DNA of 22,373 bases from JAVXNW01 sp036645575 (GTDB taxonomy: Bacteria > Bacillota > Clostridia > Christensenellales > Aristaeellaceae), in the NCBI GenBank assembly GCA_036645575.1, contig JAVXNW010000040.1, forward strand, positions 1-22,373. Reading direction: 5' to 3'. Positions 9,501-16,401 of the stretch are shown piece after piece. The position numbers and the translations under genes are program-made. A model generated the notes under the pieces. That model saw nothing but the letters and a program-made list of their open reading frames with translations, had not been told where the DNA came from and ran no database searches. Numbering within the stretch: the first letter of the stretch is position 1; each line of letters starts with the position of its first letter.

Positions 9501-12500
9501 CAAAACGCCTTGGTCAGCAGCCCGAACCCGAGCTACAAATTCACCATGCCCGCGAAGGCTATCACGCTGACGCCCCTTGCGGAGAAGGAGAGATACACGC
9601 TCACCTTCGACGCCAACGGCGGCGTGGGCGGCACGACGCAGACGGTCGAGTTTGGTGCAAACATCACCGCCCCAACGGTCACGAGGCAGGGATATACGCA
9701 AAATGGCTGGGATACTGCGGTTGCCCAGACCATGCCTGCCGCTAACACGACCTATAAGGCGCAGTGGACTGCGAACACCAACACCCCCTACACCGTCGAG
9801 CACTATCAAGAAGCGCTGAACGGCAAATTCGCGCTGGTCGATACCGAAGCCAAGACCGATGGCACGACCGGCGGGAAGACGGCGGCGGGAACGAAAACCT
9901 ACGAAGGCTTCACATTCAAAGGCACGCTTTCCGATCAGCAGCAGACCATCGCGGCGGACGGCTCCACCGTGGTCAAGCTCTACTATACCCGGAACGCGCA
10001 TAAGCTGACCTTTGCGCTGGGTTACGGGGATGAACCGTCCATCGTGATCGAAACGGTGAAATATGGAACCCCGATCATGGAGCCCACGTTCACCCGCGCG
10101 GGCTACACCCGGGCGGGCTGGGATCCGGAGGTTCCCGCGACCATGCCCGACGCGGATGCCACCTACGCGGCGCAATGGACAGAAAAGGCCGACACGCCCT
10201 ACACCGTGGAACATCAGCTTCAAAAGCTGGACGGCGCCTACGAAACCCGCGAGGTCGAGAAGAAGATCGGCACGACGGCTGGACAGACCGCCGCCGCCGC
10301 CAAGACCTACGAGGGCTTTACGGCTCCGGGCAGCGTCACGCAGCAAAATATCAAGGCGGACGGAACGACGAATATCGTCATCCAGTACACCCGCAACAGT
10401 CACGACCTGAGATTTGGCAGCGCGTCCGCCGTTTCCACGAAATACGGCGCACCCATCGCCGCGCCCGCTGATCCCACAAAGTCCGGTTACACTTTCGCTG
10501 GATGGCAACCCGCCGTCCCGCAGGCGATGCCAGATTACGCCCTCACCTTCACTGCAACGTGGGTGCCGGGAGCGGGCACGGCCTACAAGGTCGAGCATTA
10601 CACCGAAACCCTGACAGGGATCTACGAAGTGAAGCGGACGGACAATCTCAAGGGCGTCACCGGGCAGACGGCGACGGCGTCCCCGATCACGTTGGAGGGC
10701 TTTGCCTACGACGCGACCAAGACCGGCAACACAAACACCGGAGCGATCAGCGCGGACGGCAACCTTACCCTCAAACTCTACTACGCGCGCAACAGCTACA
10801 CCCTCACCTTTGACGCGGCCGGCGGTGCGGGCGGCAAGGCGGAATCCGTGAAGTATGGCGCCCCGATCACAGCGCCGAGTCTTACGCGGTCGGGCTACGC
10901 CCAAAATGGCTTTACCCCCGCGCTTCCCGCGACCATGCCCGCGGCGAACGCTACCTACACGGCCATCTGGACGCCGGGCAGTGATACCGTTTACACGGTT
11001 GTCCATCACATGGAGACGCTCCTTGGCGACTACGGCGATCAGTCCGAAACGCTTAAAGGCACGACGGGCGCGACCGTCAAGGCGGAGGCGCGGACGCTCA
11101 CCGGCTTCACGCTCGATCAGGCGCGTTCGACGCAAAGCGGCGTCGTGGCGGCGGACGGCAGTTTGACGCTGCATCTCTACTACGCGCGCAACGTCCATAC
11201 CCTTACCTTTGACGCGAACGGCGGCGAGGGCGGATATACGGCGCAGATGAAGTTCGGGCAGCGGATCACGCCCCCCGATCCCATCAAGCAGGGCTATTCT
11301 TACACTTGGGACGCCAGCATCCCGGGCACGATGCCCGATCGTGGCTTGCTCTGTCGGGCGATTTGGACCGCCAACAACAACACCGTCTATTGGGAGGAAC
11401 ATTACAAGGAAAACCTGGACGGAACCTATGAGGAAGCGCCGAGCGATCTCGTGATGAAGCGCGGGACGACGGACGCAAGCGCGACGCTTGCGTCGATGGC
11501 GACGGAGAACGTCAGCGACGCGTACTTCGGCTTTGAGGCGAAGACGCCCGCAGTAAGCGGTACAATCGCCGGGGACGGCAGCCTGCGCCTGCGCGCGTAC
11601 TACCCGCGCAAGGTCTTCAAGGTCATCATCGACTTGGGAAATGGCATGGAAGCGGAATTCTACGCCAAGTTCGGCGCGATGATTACCCAGCAGCGCGGTT
11701 CCGTCAGCAAGGCGCTTGACGCGAACAAGGACGGCACGGAAACCGTGGTGGTGCCGATGCCGCAGGGCGCGTTCAACGGCTGGACGGTGAGCACAAGCGG
11801 CAAAACCGCCAAAGCGGCGGGCGAAGTTGCGATCCCCGCGCGTGTGACCGGGAATATCAAGCTTACGGCCGAGTATGGAGACCCAAAGACGGAAAGCCAG
11901 TACACCGTGCGGCACCAATTGGCGAAAGGCAACGGATTTGCCCTGACGGATTCCGACACGCGCTACGCGAAGGCCGGAACCAGCGTCACCGCCGTGCCGC
12001 GCAATTACGAGGGGTATATGGTAGATTCCAGCAAGCCGCTAACGGGAACGGTCAAAGCGGATGGCTCGCTGGTCATCAACATCTACTACAACGCCCAAGT
12101 CTACCCGGTGACGGTGGATGGCGGGACGGTATCGCGCGGCAGCAGCTTTGCCAAGGGCGCGAGCGTCACGGTCACGGCGAGCAAGGTGACTGGCCATGAA
12201 TTCGTCTCTTGGCAGAGCGACAACGCGGCGGTTCCCGCGAGCACGAACGCGAATTACACCTTCACCATGCCGGCGTCGCCCGTCAACTTGACGGCGGTCA
12301 CGAAGGCGAAGCGCTACGACGTAACCTATGCCCTTGCAGGCGGAAGCTTTCCCGGCGGGACAGCGCCGAGCAGCTACACCTATGGCGTGGGGCTGACCCT
12401 TCCGACGCCAGAGAAGGAAGGCTGGGCGTTTGGCGGATGGACGCTGGAAAACAAAAAGGTCACGGAAATTTCGAAGGCGCAGACCGGAAACGTTACGCTT

Positions 12501-13823
12501 ACGGCAACTTGGGCGGAAATTAAGGAAGCGACGAGCCTGTCGCTCGACAAAAGCAAGGCAATCAAGGTCGGCGCGTCCGTTGTGCTGACGGCGACCGTGG
12601 AGCCCACGGACGCGAACGACTTGATTACTTGGGCAAGCGACAAACCGAACTTTGCGACGGTATCGGTAGACGGCAACGTCACGGGTGTGGCGGCGGGCGT
12701 GGCGACGATTACCGCGACGATTGATGGCGGACGGCTGCAGGCGAGCTGCGTGGTGACGGTGGAATCCGCAGACGTGCCGACGCCCCCAACGCCCCCGACC
12801 GAGAAGGTACCGGCTACGGGTGTGACGCTGACACCCAGCGAATTGACGATCAAGGAAGGAAAGACAAGCGTTTTGATTGCGACGGTGCTGCCGGAGAACG
12901 CGACGAACAAGAACGTCATTTGGACGAGCGACAATCTGCAAATCACGACGGTCGCGCAGGGAACGATCGCGGGCGTGAAGGGTGGCGAGACGACGATCCG
13001 CGTGAAGACTGAGGATGGCGGGTTTGAGGCGAGTTGCCGCGTGACGGTCACAAAGGGCGATGAACCCGAACCGCCGGCGAAGGAAGGCACGCTGATCCCG
13101 GATCGACTGGTGATCGGCGTGGGCGCGAAGGTGAAGGGCGCGAACCTGCTGCCTCCGAATTTCGCGGGCAAGCCGGAATTTGTCTGCGAAGACGCGAAGG
13201 TTTTGAAGGCGCACGCGGACAAGAAGGGCAATGTTACCCTCACCGCCGTGAAGGTCGGAGAAACCAAGCTAACGGTGCGCTTTGCAAACGGCGCGACAAA
13301 GACGATCCCCGTCGAAGTGGTCGCGAAGAAACTCGCGGTTTCGGAGATCGTGAGCGCGAAATCCATCACCATGAAGCCGCTCCAAACGCGGGAACTCACC
13401 CCTACTGTGAAGCCCGCGGGCGCAAAGGACAAAGCACTTTGGATGATTAGCGGCAATCCCGCCATCGTCTCCGTCGATGACAAGGGCGTATTGACGGCGA
13501 AGAAACCGGGCAAGACCAGTATTTACCTCTTGGCAACCAGCGGCAAACTGCGCAAGATCGCCGTGACCGTCAAGAAGTACGCTGAAATTGTGGAATACGC
13601 GATCGACGAAACCGAAATTTCGCTGTCCGTCGGCGATAAGCACACCCTTCAGGCGACCGTTCTGCCACTGGAGGCAAGTCAAACGGTGAAGTGGAAGGTG
13701 AAGAATCCAAAGATCGCGACCGTCAAGGGCAACGTCCTGATCGCAAAGAAGGCCGGAACGACCAAGGTGACCTGCACATTCGCAAACGGCAAGAAATTGT
13801 CGCGTGCGGTAACGGTCAAGTAG
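3414..13823 (+). CDS. Giant secreted repeat protein with MucBP-like, Flg_new and Big_2 domains (3469 aa)
   Basis: This is probably an exported surface or adhesion protein. A signal peptide (residues 1-37, ending ACPAFA before EGT) is followed by about 1260 residues I cannot assign, rich in beta-type sequence. Then come a Big_2-like domain (about 1300-1394), three MBG/YDG-like repeats (1396-1625), a Flg_new unit near 1707-1777, eight alternating MucBP-like/Flg_new units (1779-3035) and about five Big_2-like domains to the end (3037-3469). The start has GGAGGGG about 8 nt upstream. No LPXTG motif, C-terminal membrane helix, SLH or dockerin domain is visible, so how it is held at the surface is unknown. 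It is flanked by terminators at 3206 and 13840, so it is probably its own transcription unit. Mucin or glycan binding is inferred from the domain families only. Confidence 0.92.
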   Translation: MKRHDGGQWDSALTNGRRLATLGILLALLFLACPAFAEGTIATNVTLKEEYAKSIAVRGMQLIDVREYVAFTGVDADVWPDNAELVYEEQNPTVIYIGMVKPWLCKSDYYGGTQTVKLALNNGTTDQKIIELPFTVKGANTTSTSFIGLREKTHFNPIMAYGEKQTIDLELMSVAIDAAGNETLPVKISDPEQYECDVYVNFIYSDGEVLSEERASAATLAYVEGDKVFRLTLTVPALEELQSKTLNDIYLDIQPKRKAGAPALGEGVPFFCSLYSSIAVEELYGDSTTIEELSSHAYRLVAYGPGDEHVYEGEPHNYDVHTWGLDLTPGDEVVVSVKDAVNCSVSALGWDYGQETACLNVIPKGSTYSFTTLFAVRKTNGTQFYQIKNCGAKALNTLPESYTLSNGTMMPLKTFFDIPHNERDQYDLTFTQGNAEGVTYAQAEYDGDINFVRATGSGSPIAFSAYSTLGRTSQGGEAYANRYDPFGTVQLTVEDTDVLHRYWLEVQNDGLTQATYAGRHTVTATLFSDSDAGEHPVVLNAADYEFLVRDIDDTDGNIVEKGGASEPSFVVTADGKLAISYQAADTIEPGVNWSSLRFYVKKKDGPYLASGEIHTALYENPSDYSKITGIALDPSKGDYNGGRLVLNAEKNTFTLYYTIQGDSTEEELKRYTYDPNEYSQWFNGAIKAVATRAENSTEIVVTITYDSTAESELTYAGEYPIYFNAAILRDNGGLPLFWMGTDLKFIVPNADAQVAFVDADIALRRQYNQRDIALVGDMLGTWKTAFDTEGNIIEGANIAVDYLYLKGNTWATMTTADLLSDTFPIKATARSLASGDFYAVHPGKVRIKVTAGDKAFTSRVIEILPANRAATKVTAPEKTVTLFRDESRLLSNLFQAEDGDIFAVEIEGEAVSTNGSGNAIVGCASGASSTVRAIPPFYASPEHPEVTVTISDGQNDHTFCIPSKDFPKIMQNGTTETISDLEFLWLTVADGEESYAPLDFSEGTGNTVEVVTELGVDATLTKKTGTTFDLAIQAQNERKDNGFLVIRVTSGGKSFDIEHIMRIFPNAEAMPTMKDLAIDYDKTDMDGCAFSGVPFTHYLKPVPTTEGGTVDLSDYGFIASYEGLGRPADETDQPTVAIADGRVAVTATYIADRGVDVYVYRNSDQAHCFTYGIWPGLETALGVTDITDARWTGDAVKTVAGKNYLLLDTEATAAATYMAGDAILENMYGHLFFEAPKAAPETGWVRYLGSLPEGYPLAYQGSYTVKAVNPGTVRVMFMKYQDDGSHVSASSPELIVPTMLTGITLGDIPAALEFDATAETQATLDLKTAGYVTIAPNDATEPLAYLSSDATVASVDEQGVVTPVKPGTATITVKAAFGKTEGIAKTLELTITAKGLTDDMIAAISSVEYTGTAHEPTVTVTANNQVLTLNTDYTVSYADNTNVGTATVTVTGKENYAGVAVANFQITAIALTESMVTGVPTEESYTGSPITGTLVVNNGQTSLVLNTDYTVAYQNNVNAGTATVTVTGIGNYGGVVTKTFTIAKKALADAMIAAIPDQPYTGNAITPALVVTDGNRALVVDVDYTVAHEDNTNVGTDAAKVTITAKEEGNYSGTAQKTFAIVAALQAAPTKVTAVAPTVRGKADGKLTGLTTSMEYKAASAQGYTAATGTAVTGLSAGAYLVRYAADANHAASLDATVNIPDGAETLTVTFDPNYAGASKILRKGLSYNAKVSAPTLSRAGYSLEGWYKEKNEWDFTTSQVTENITLTAKWTPSTGIPYKVEHYQEAVEGGYPLTPTASEDKQGTVDQDTVAAVKAYDGFTAEDFTQKTIAADGSTVVKIYYTRNFYTLTFKAQDGDGDYEELMSGKVKFGTPISAPTVRVEGRIFTGWGEGVTIPSTMPAEDKTFTATTIAADVSYTVNHMQQNVTDEDYTLFQTETIVGASGAQADNLAKAAVKRYDGFTYDCAELSGTTLTLQYTRNSYALTIGSSTGVTLGEDTQAANHKFGATVTVKATGTAEGYKWLRWESSDQNALVSSPNPSYKFTMPAKAITLTPLAEKERYTLTFDANGGVGGTTQTVEFGANITAPTVTRQGYTQNGWDTAVAQTMPAANTTYKAQWTANTNTPYTVEHYQEALNGKFALVDTEAKTDGTTGGKTAAGTKTYEGFTFKGTLSDQQQTIAADGSTVVKLYYTRNAHKLTFALGYGDEPSIVIETVKYGTPIMEPTFTRAGYTRAGWDPEVPATMPDADATYAAQWTEKADTPYTVEHQLQKLDGAYETREVEKKIGTTAGQTAAAAKTYEGFTAPGSVTQQNIKADGTTNIVIQYTRNSHDLRFGSASAVSTKYGAPIAAPADPTKSGYTFAGWQPAVPQAMPDYALTFTATWVPGAGTAYKVEHYTETLTGIYEVKRTDNLKGVTGQTATASPITLEGFAYDATKTGNTNTGAISADGNLTLKLYYARNSYTLTFDAAGGAGGKAESVKYGAPITAPSLTRSGYAQNGFTPALPATMPAANATYTAIWTPGSDTVYTVVHHMETLLGDYGDQSETLKGTTGATVKAEARTLTGFTLDQARSTQSGVVAADGSLTLHLYYARNVHTLTFDANGGEGGYTAQMKFGQRITPPDPIKQGYSYTWDASIPGTMPDRGLLCRAIWTANNNTVYWEEHYKENLDGTYEEAPSDLVMKRGTTDASATLASMATENVSDAYFGFEAKTPAVSGTIAGDGSLRLRAYYPRKVFKVIIDLGNGMEAEFYAKFGAMITQQRGSVSKALDANKDGTETVVVPMPQGAFNGWTVSTSGKTAKAAGEVAIPARVTGNIKLTAEYGDPKTESQYTVRHQLAKGNGFALTDSDTRYAKAGTSVTAVPRNYEGYMVDSSKPLTGTVKADGSLVINIYYNAQVYPVTVDGGTVSRGSSFAKGASVTVTASKVTGHEFVSWQSDNAAVPASTNANYTFTMPASPVNLTAVTKAKRYDVTYALAGGSFPGGTAPSSYTYGVGLTLPTPEKEGWAFGGWTLENKKVTEISKAQTGNVTLTATWAEIKEATSLSLDKSKAIKVGASVVLTATVEPTDANDLITWASDKPNFATVSVDGNVTGVAAGVATITATIDGGRLQASCVVTVESADVPTPPTPPTEKVPATGVTLTPSELTIKEGKTSVLIATVLPENATNKNVIWTSDNLQITTVAQGTIAGVKGGETTIRVKTEDGGFEASCRVTVTKGDEPEPPAKEGTLIPDRLVIGVGAKVKGANLLPPNFAGKPEFVCEDAKVLKAHADKKGNVTLTAVKVGETKLTVRFANGATKTIPVEVVAKKLAVSEIVSAKSITMKPLQTRELTPTVKPAGAKDKALWMISGNPAIVSVDDKGVLTAKKPGKTSIYLLATSGKLRKIAVTVKKYAEIVEYAIDETEISLSVGDKHTLQATVLPLEASQTVKWKVKNPKIATVKGNVLIAKKAGTTKVTCTFANGKKLSRAVTVK
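7599..8285 (+). repeat. Three MBG/YDG-like repeats in the giant protein
   Basis: Units of about 76 residues start at 1396, 1471 and 1547, each with the pattern L-A/T-D/E-x-M, YTG, DYTV, N-V/A-GT, VTITGxxNYxG. Units 1 and 2 share about 20 identical bases coding for LNTDYTV (near 7697 and 7924), which points to fairly recent duplication. Such modules are stalk-like spacers in large bacterial adhesins. Confidence 0.75.
8532..12518 (+). repeat. Array of MucBP-like and Flg_new (InlB B-repeat-like) units
   Basis: A lone Flg_new-like unit (from residue 1707, TVTFDPNYAG to LEGWY) precedes eight composite units starting at residues 1779, 1917, 2126, 2263, 2391, 2527, 2659 and 2830. Each begins with a MucBP-like half (YTVEHYQE to VVKLYYTRN) followed by a Flg_new half (LTFDANGG, then GYTxxGW, then YxAxW). 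Most units are 128-138 residues; units 2, 7 and 8 carry insertions. The halves diverge in sequence, so the array is old and mixed rather than freshly amplified. Confidence 0.82.
12522..13820 (+). repeat. C-terminal Big_2-like (Ig-like) domain array
   Basis: About five domains of 75-85 residues end the protein. Typical marks are LTATVEPTDAND, ITWASDKPNFATVS, VTGVAAGVATITAT and the last copy ATVLPLEASQTVKWKV. Proline-rich linkers (TPPTPPTEKVP and EPEPPAKEG) separate the first three. The last domain runs to the final residues (RAVTVK), so no anchoring segment follows. Confidence 0.8.
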
Positions 13824-13839
13824 CCAGCAGAACATGACC

Positions 13840-13893
13840 AACCGTAGGTGACAGAACATTGATCCTAGAATGTTCAGATCACCTACGGTTTTT
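13840..13893 (+). terminator. Long Rho-independent terminator after the giant gene
   Basis: A 12-bp outer stem (13840-13851 with 13879-13890) and a 7-bp inner stem (GAACATT 13854-13860, AATGTTC 13869-13875) are followed by TTTTTCTTTC. It begins 17 nt after the stop codon. Confidence 0.88.
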
Positions 13894-14021
13894 CTTTCAT
13901 TGACCGGGCTTCCCGCCTTCGACTGTCGCCCCCCAAAAAAAATCAAAACGCGCTTATTTCCGGTTCAAAACAGCCCCCAGCAGCTTTCGCCCCCCGTGCG
14001 CTCGTTCTTTCAATCCTTTGT

Positions 14022-14055
14022 GCCGGCTCGGATTAACCCCGAGTCGGCTTTTTTT
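14022..14055 (+). terminator. Second, orphan Rho-independent terminator
   Basis: A 10-bp stem with one G-U pair (14022-14031 with 14039-14048), a 7-nt loop and seven Ts. No gene lies between it and the previous terminator at 13840-13893. It either backs up the first terminator or ends a short RNA from 13900-14055. Confidence 0.82.
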
Positions 14056-14150
14056 GCACCATCCGCTGTACCTGTAAAAAGATGGCGCCTTTCACGCTCT
14101 GCCCATGGAATGGTGAAATTTTATTGCACCAGAAGGAGGTGTTTGCAATC

Positions 14151-15392
14151 ATGAAAGAAAGTGTGATATTGCACAGTGATTTAAACGCGTTCTACGCCTC
14201 CGTGGAGATGAACGAGCACCCGGAACTGCGGGGGAAGATGGTGGCGGTGTGCGGGAGCACGGAGAACCGGCATGGGATCGTGCTGGCGAAATCATACTCG
14301 GCGAAAGAAAAGGGCGTCGAGACCGGCATGGCGAACTGGGAGGCCATGCGCAATTGCCCCGGCTTGATTTGCGTGGAACCACACTACGATCTGTACCTGA
14401 GATATTCGCGCCTAACCCGCGCCATCTATCGTCGATACACCGATCTGGTGGAGCCGTTCGGGATGGACGAAAACTGGTTGGATGTAACGGGGAGCGTATC
14501 GCTCTTGGGCAAGGCGCAGTCCATCGCGGAGGACATTCGAAAAACGGTGAAGGAGGAATTGGGCTTGACGGTCAGCATCGGGATCGCCAATAGCAAGGTA
14601 TTTGCCAAGCTCGGTAGCGACATGAAGAAACCCGACGCGATCACGGATCTCACGGGCGAGAGATGGCGCGAGAAAATCTGGCCGCTGCCGGTATCGGCGC
14701 TATTGTACGCGGGGCGCGAGACGACGAAAAAACTGATGCGGCTGAATATCTTGACCATCGGCGACCTTGCCCGCGCGGACGGAGAAATGTTGCGTGGTCA
14801 CTTGGGCAAGAACGGCCTGATGCTCTGGGGCTTCGCCAATGGGCTGGACAGTTCGAGGGTAATGCCGCACGATTTCGTCGCGCCGATCAAATCCGTGGGG
14901 CATGGGACGACCTGCGTGGTCGATCTAGGCAGCGAGTACGAGGTATGGCTGGTGCTGTACGAACTGGCGCAGGACATTGGGCATCGCCTGCGGGAAAGCG
15001 GGCTTATGGCCAAGGGCGTGCAACTGTCCATCAAGGACATGGATCTGTCGTCGCGTCCACATCAGGCGCAACTTGCCTATCCCACGCAAAGCCCGCTGGA
15101 GATCGCGCAGGCGGCATTCGCGCTGTTTCGGGAACGATATTTTTGGGAAAAACCGGTGCGAGCGCTGACCGTGCGAGGCATCAACCTGATACCCGAGAAT
15201 CAGCCGGTGCAGATCGACCTGTTTGAAGGTTACACGCGGCGCGATCGGCAAAAGACGCTGGACGACACAATCGAGGAAATCAGGCGGCGGTTCGGTTCCC
15301 GCGCCATCTACGCCGCCGCCTTAATGGGGGATTTAAAAATGGCGAAGGACAAGTGCGAGATGGTGATCATGCCGGGGCTTATGTATAGGTGA
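14151..15392 (+). CDS. Y-family (UmuC/DinB-like) DNA polymerase (413 aa)
   Basis: A lesion-bypass polymerase of the UmuC/DinB superfamily. Palm motifs include HSDLNAFYASVEM (residues 8-20, catalytic Asp10 and likely steric-gate Tyr15), GMDENWLDVTG (104-114, catalytic Asp106 and Glu107) and SIGIANSKVFAKLGSDMKKP (142-161). A sliding-clamp-binding motif QIDLF lies at 354-358. The ATG at 14151 was chosen because AAGGAGGT lies about 10 nt upstream and the protein then begins in the family manner; the frame is open upstream to 14082 without a ribosome site. Length is normal. A terminator upstream (14022-14055) makes it the first gene of its transcript. No clear LexA box or good promoter was seen in the 95-nt leader. 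The pol IV versus UmuC-like subfamily is left open. Confidence 0.93.
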   Translation: MKESVILHSDLNAFYASVEMNEHPELRGKMVAVCGSTENRHGIVLAKSYSAKEKGVETGMANWEAMRNCPGLICVEPHYDLYLRYSRLTRAIYRRYTDLVEPFGMDENWLDVTGSVSLLGKAQSIAEDIRKTVKEELGLTVSIGIANSKVFAKLGSDMKKPDAITDLTGERWREKIWPLPVSALLYAGRETTKKLMRLNILTIGDLARADGEMLRGHLGKNGLMLWGFANGLDSSRVMPHDFVAPIKSVGHGTTCVVDLGSEYEVWLVLYELAQDIGHRLRESGLMAKGVQLSIKDMDLSSRPHQAQLAYPTQSPLEIAQAAFALFRERYFWEKPVRALTVRGINLIPENQPVQIDLFEGYTRRDRQKTLDDTIEEIRRRFGSRAIYAAALMGDLKMAKDKCEMVIMPGLMYR

Positions 15393-15411
15393 TGGACGAT
15401 TAAAACGCGAG

Positions 15412-15678
15412 ATGATGTGGAGGCAGCAGCAAGACGGAATGGACATAATCCAGCGTACATCGATCGAAAGCGCACGCTCGATGCGGCGTATTACAATTCG
15501 GTGCCCCAAAGGCACGGATGCGCGAAGGCCCCGGATGTTCGACATCCTCGTTCGGGACAATGACATCTATCTTGAATTTAGAACCAGCAACTCGAGCAGC
15601 GAGATTATGCGTGCGAGCGAATTCATTCGCTTGATTCGGCAAGCCGCCGACACAATTGAGCACACGAAACCAGGCTGA
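15412..15678 (+). CDS. Small hypothetical protein downstream of the polymerase (88 aa)
   Basis: It starts 19 nt after the polymerase stop and before the operon-type terminator at 15870, on the same strand. The part MRRITIRCPKG to IYLEFRTSNSSSEIMRASEFIRLIRQAA looks like a folded small protein; I do not recognise the family. The segment ITIRCPKG followed by FDILVRDND faintly recalls small zinc-ribbon Com-like proteins, but the other cysteines are absent. The start is uncertain: no good ribosome site precedes the ATG at 15412, and a GGAGG at 15418-15422 is too far from the in-frame ATG at 15439. Its stop overlaps the next possible start (TGATG). Polymerases of this kind often have a small partner gene such as yolD; this does not look like YolD. 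Confidence 0.45.
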   Translation: MMWRQQQDGMDIIQRTSIESARSMRRITIRCPKGTDARRPRMFDILVRDNDIYLEFRTSNSSSEIMRASEFIRLIRQAADTIEHTKPG

Positions 15679-15845
15679 TGGATGTTTCGCACGATAAGAA
15701 GACGACGGCAGCCTTCCGTTCCGGCCTAACAGCCAGAGCGGCGCGACGAAAAACTGAATATCAGGTGCCAACTCACGAAGTACTACCACGTATAGGCCGT
15801 GCGGGGACGAGACTGGTGCAAGCGCGCGCATCGATGCGCCCGTAG
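15678..15845 (+). CDS. Possible small arginine-rich protein (55 aa)
   Basis: An ATG overlaps the previous stop as TGATG (15676-15680), a layout typical of translational coupling. The frame runs MDVSHDKKTTAAFRSGLTAR and ends VQARASMRP at 15845, just 24 nt before the terminator stem at 15870. It is basic, with about ten arginines, and has no recognisable domain. Support is position only: stop-start overlap, operon order and the terminator behind it. A short open frame in GC-rich DNA can arise by chance, so confidence is low. Confidence 0.3.
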   Translation: MDVSHDKKTTAAFRSGLTARAARRKTEYQVPTHEVLPRIGRAGTRLVQARASMRP

Positions 15846-15869
15846 TGTACTGCCCGTAGAGGATCTAAT

Positions 15870-15930
15870 GGTGGAGCCATCAACACAGACGGATTGGAAA
15901 TCTGTAGGTGTGATGGCTCCACCTTTTTTT
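15870..15930 (+). terminator. Strong Rho-independent terminator of the polymerase operon
   Basis: Perfect 13-bp arms (GGTGGAGCCATCA 15870-15882 and its complement 15911-15923), a 28-nt interior with a further CAGA/TCTG pairing, then seven Ts (15924-15930). Confidence 0.88.
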
Positions 15931-15964
15931 ATCCGCGCGAAACGAATCCACGCGGACACGGTCA

Positions 15965-15987
15965 ATGGTTTTCATACTGAAAACCAT
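15965..15987. repeat. Perfect 10-bp inverted repeat with 3-nt centre
   Basis: ATGGTTTTCA (15965-15974), TAC, TGAAAACCAT (15978-15987). It is AT-rich within GC-rich DNA, has no T-tract and lies in a non-coding stretch. It could be an operator, a recombinase site or an RNA hairpin. Confidence 0.6.
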
Positions 15988-16082
15988 AAGTAAACCCTTA
16001 TTACACTTGGATATACAGACTAAAGGAAGCTCATACGCTAATAGATGGCGCAATACAACCAAGAAAGATGAGGCAACCAGTG

Positions 16083-16208
16083 ATGCGCGAACCACACGAG
16101 ATTGAACAGAACCCAACCCTTTCTATCAACGATACGAAACTGCGCCGCCGCGCCTTCTTTTCTATGCCGCCGGGCGAAACCGATCCGCCGGTGAAGCGAC
16201 GGGCTTAA
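16083..16208 (+). CDS. Possible very small protein (41 aa)
   Basis: The frame MREPHEIEQNPTLSINDTKL to PPVKRRA is preceded by GATGAGG, 9 nt before the ATG at 16083. An alternative ATG at 16068 would add five residues. It lies alone between the terminator at 15870-15930 and the hairpin at 16308-16401. No family is recognised. The central LSINDTKLRRRAFFSMPPGE looks protein-like, but length and isolation leave it doubtful. Confidence 0.28.
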   Translation: MREPHEIEQNPTLSINDTKLRRRAFFSMPPGETDPPVKRRA

Positions 16209-16307
16209 CAATCATCCCCTTCAAATGAACTAAAAATCCACAGCGACGCTTGATGCATCAGGCCTGTCGCACCGTGCGCATACCGTAGAGCGCCCGGCGC
16301 TGGGCGA

Positions 16308-16401
16308 GCCGAGCTGGGCACAGTCGGGCAAAACCGCTGAGCGCGCGACACGCGTTCAAAAGAGCGAATTTTGGCCGGCTGCCCCAGCTCGGCCTTTTTT
16401 T
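16308..16401 (+). terminator. Long-armed hairpin with T7, terminator or attenuator
   Basis: Arms GCCGAGCTGGG (16308-16318) and CCCAGCTCGGC (16383-16393) pair perfectly. The pairing can extend inward with small mismatches (CAGTCGGGCAAAA against TTTTGGCCGGCTG), leaving a loop of about 35 nt, and seven Ts follow (16395-16401). It ends only 33 nt before the start of the DUF6431 gene, too close for a promoter in between, so it may regulate that gene by read-through. Confidence 0.72.

Noticed and set aside
7692..11918. A 1408-codon open frame on the minus strand opposite the giant gene
   Set aside because: It is Arg-rich low-complexity sequence with no domain, and it mirrors the repeat array of the sense gene. 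Long antisense frames arise easily opposite GC-rich repetitive coding DNA.
12039..13513. Two further long minus-strand frames (391 and 377 codons)
   Set aside because: Same cause: shadows of the Big_2 and MucBP-coding region, without ribosome sites or domains.
13854..13875. GAACATT...AATGTTC as a possible LexA box before the polymerase gene
   Set aside because: The two halves are too far apart for the GAAC-N4-GTTC site of Firmicutes LexA, and they form the inner stem of the giant-gene terminator.
13870..14154. A 94-codon plus-strand frame across two terminators
   Set aside because: It starts inside the first terminator hairpin, crosses the second and overlaps the ribosome site of the polymerase gene.
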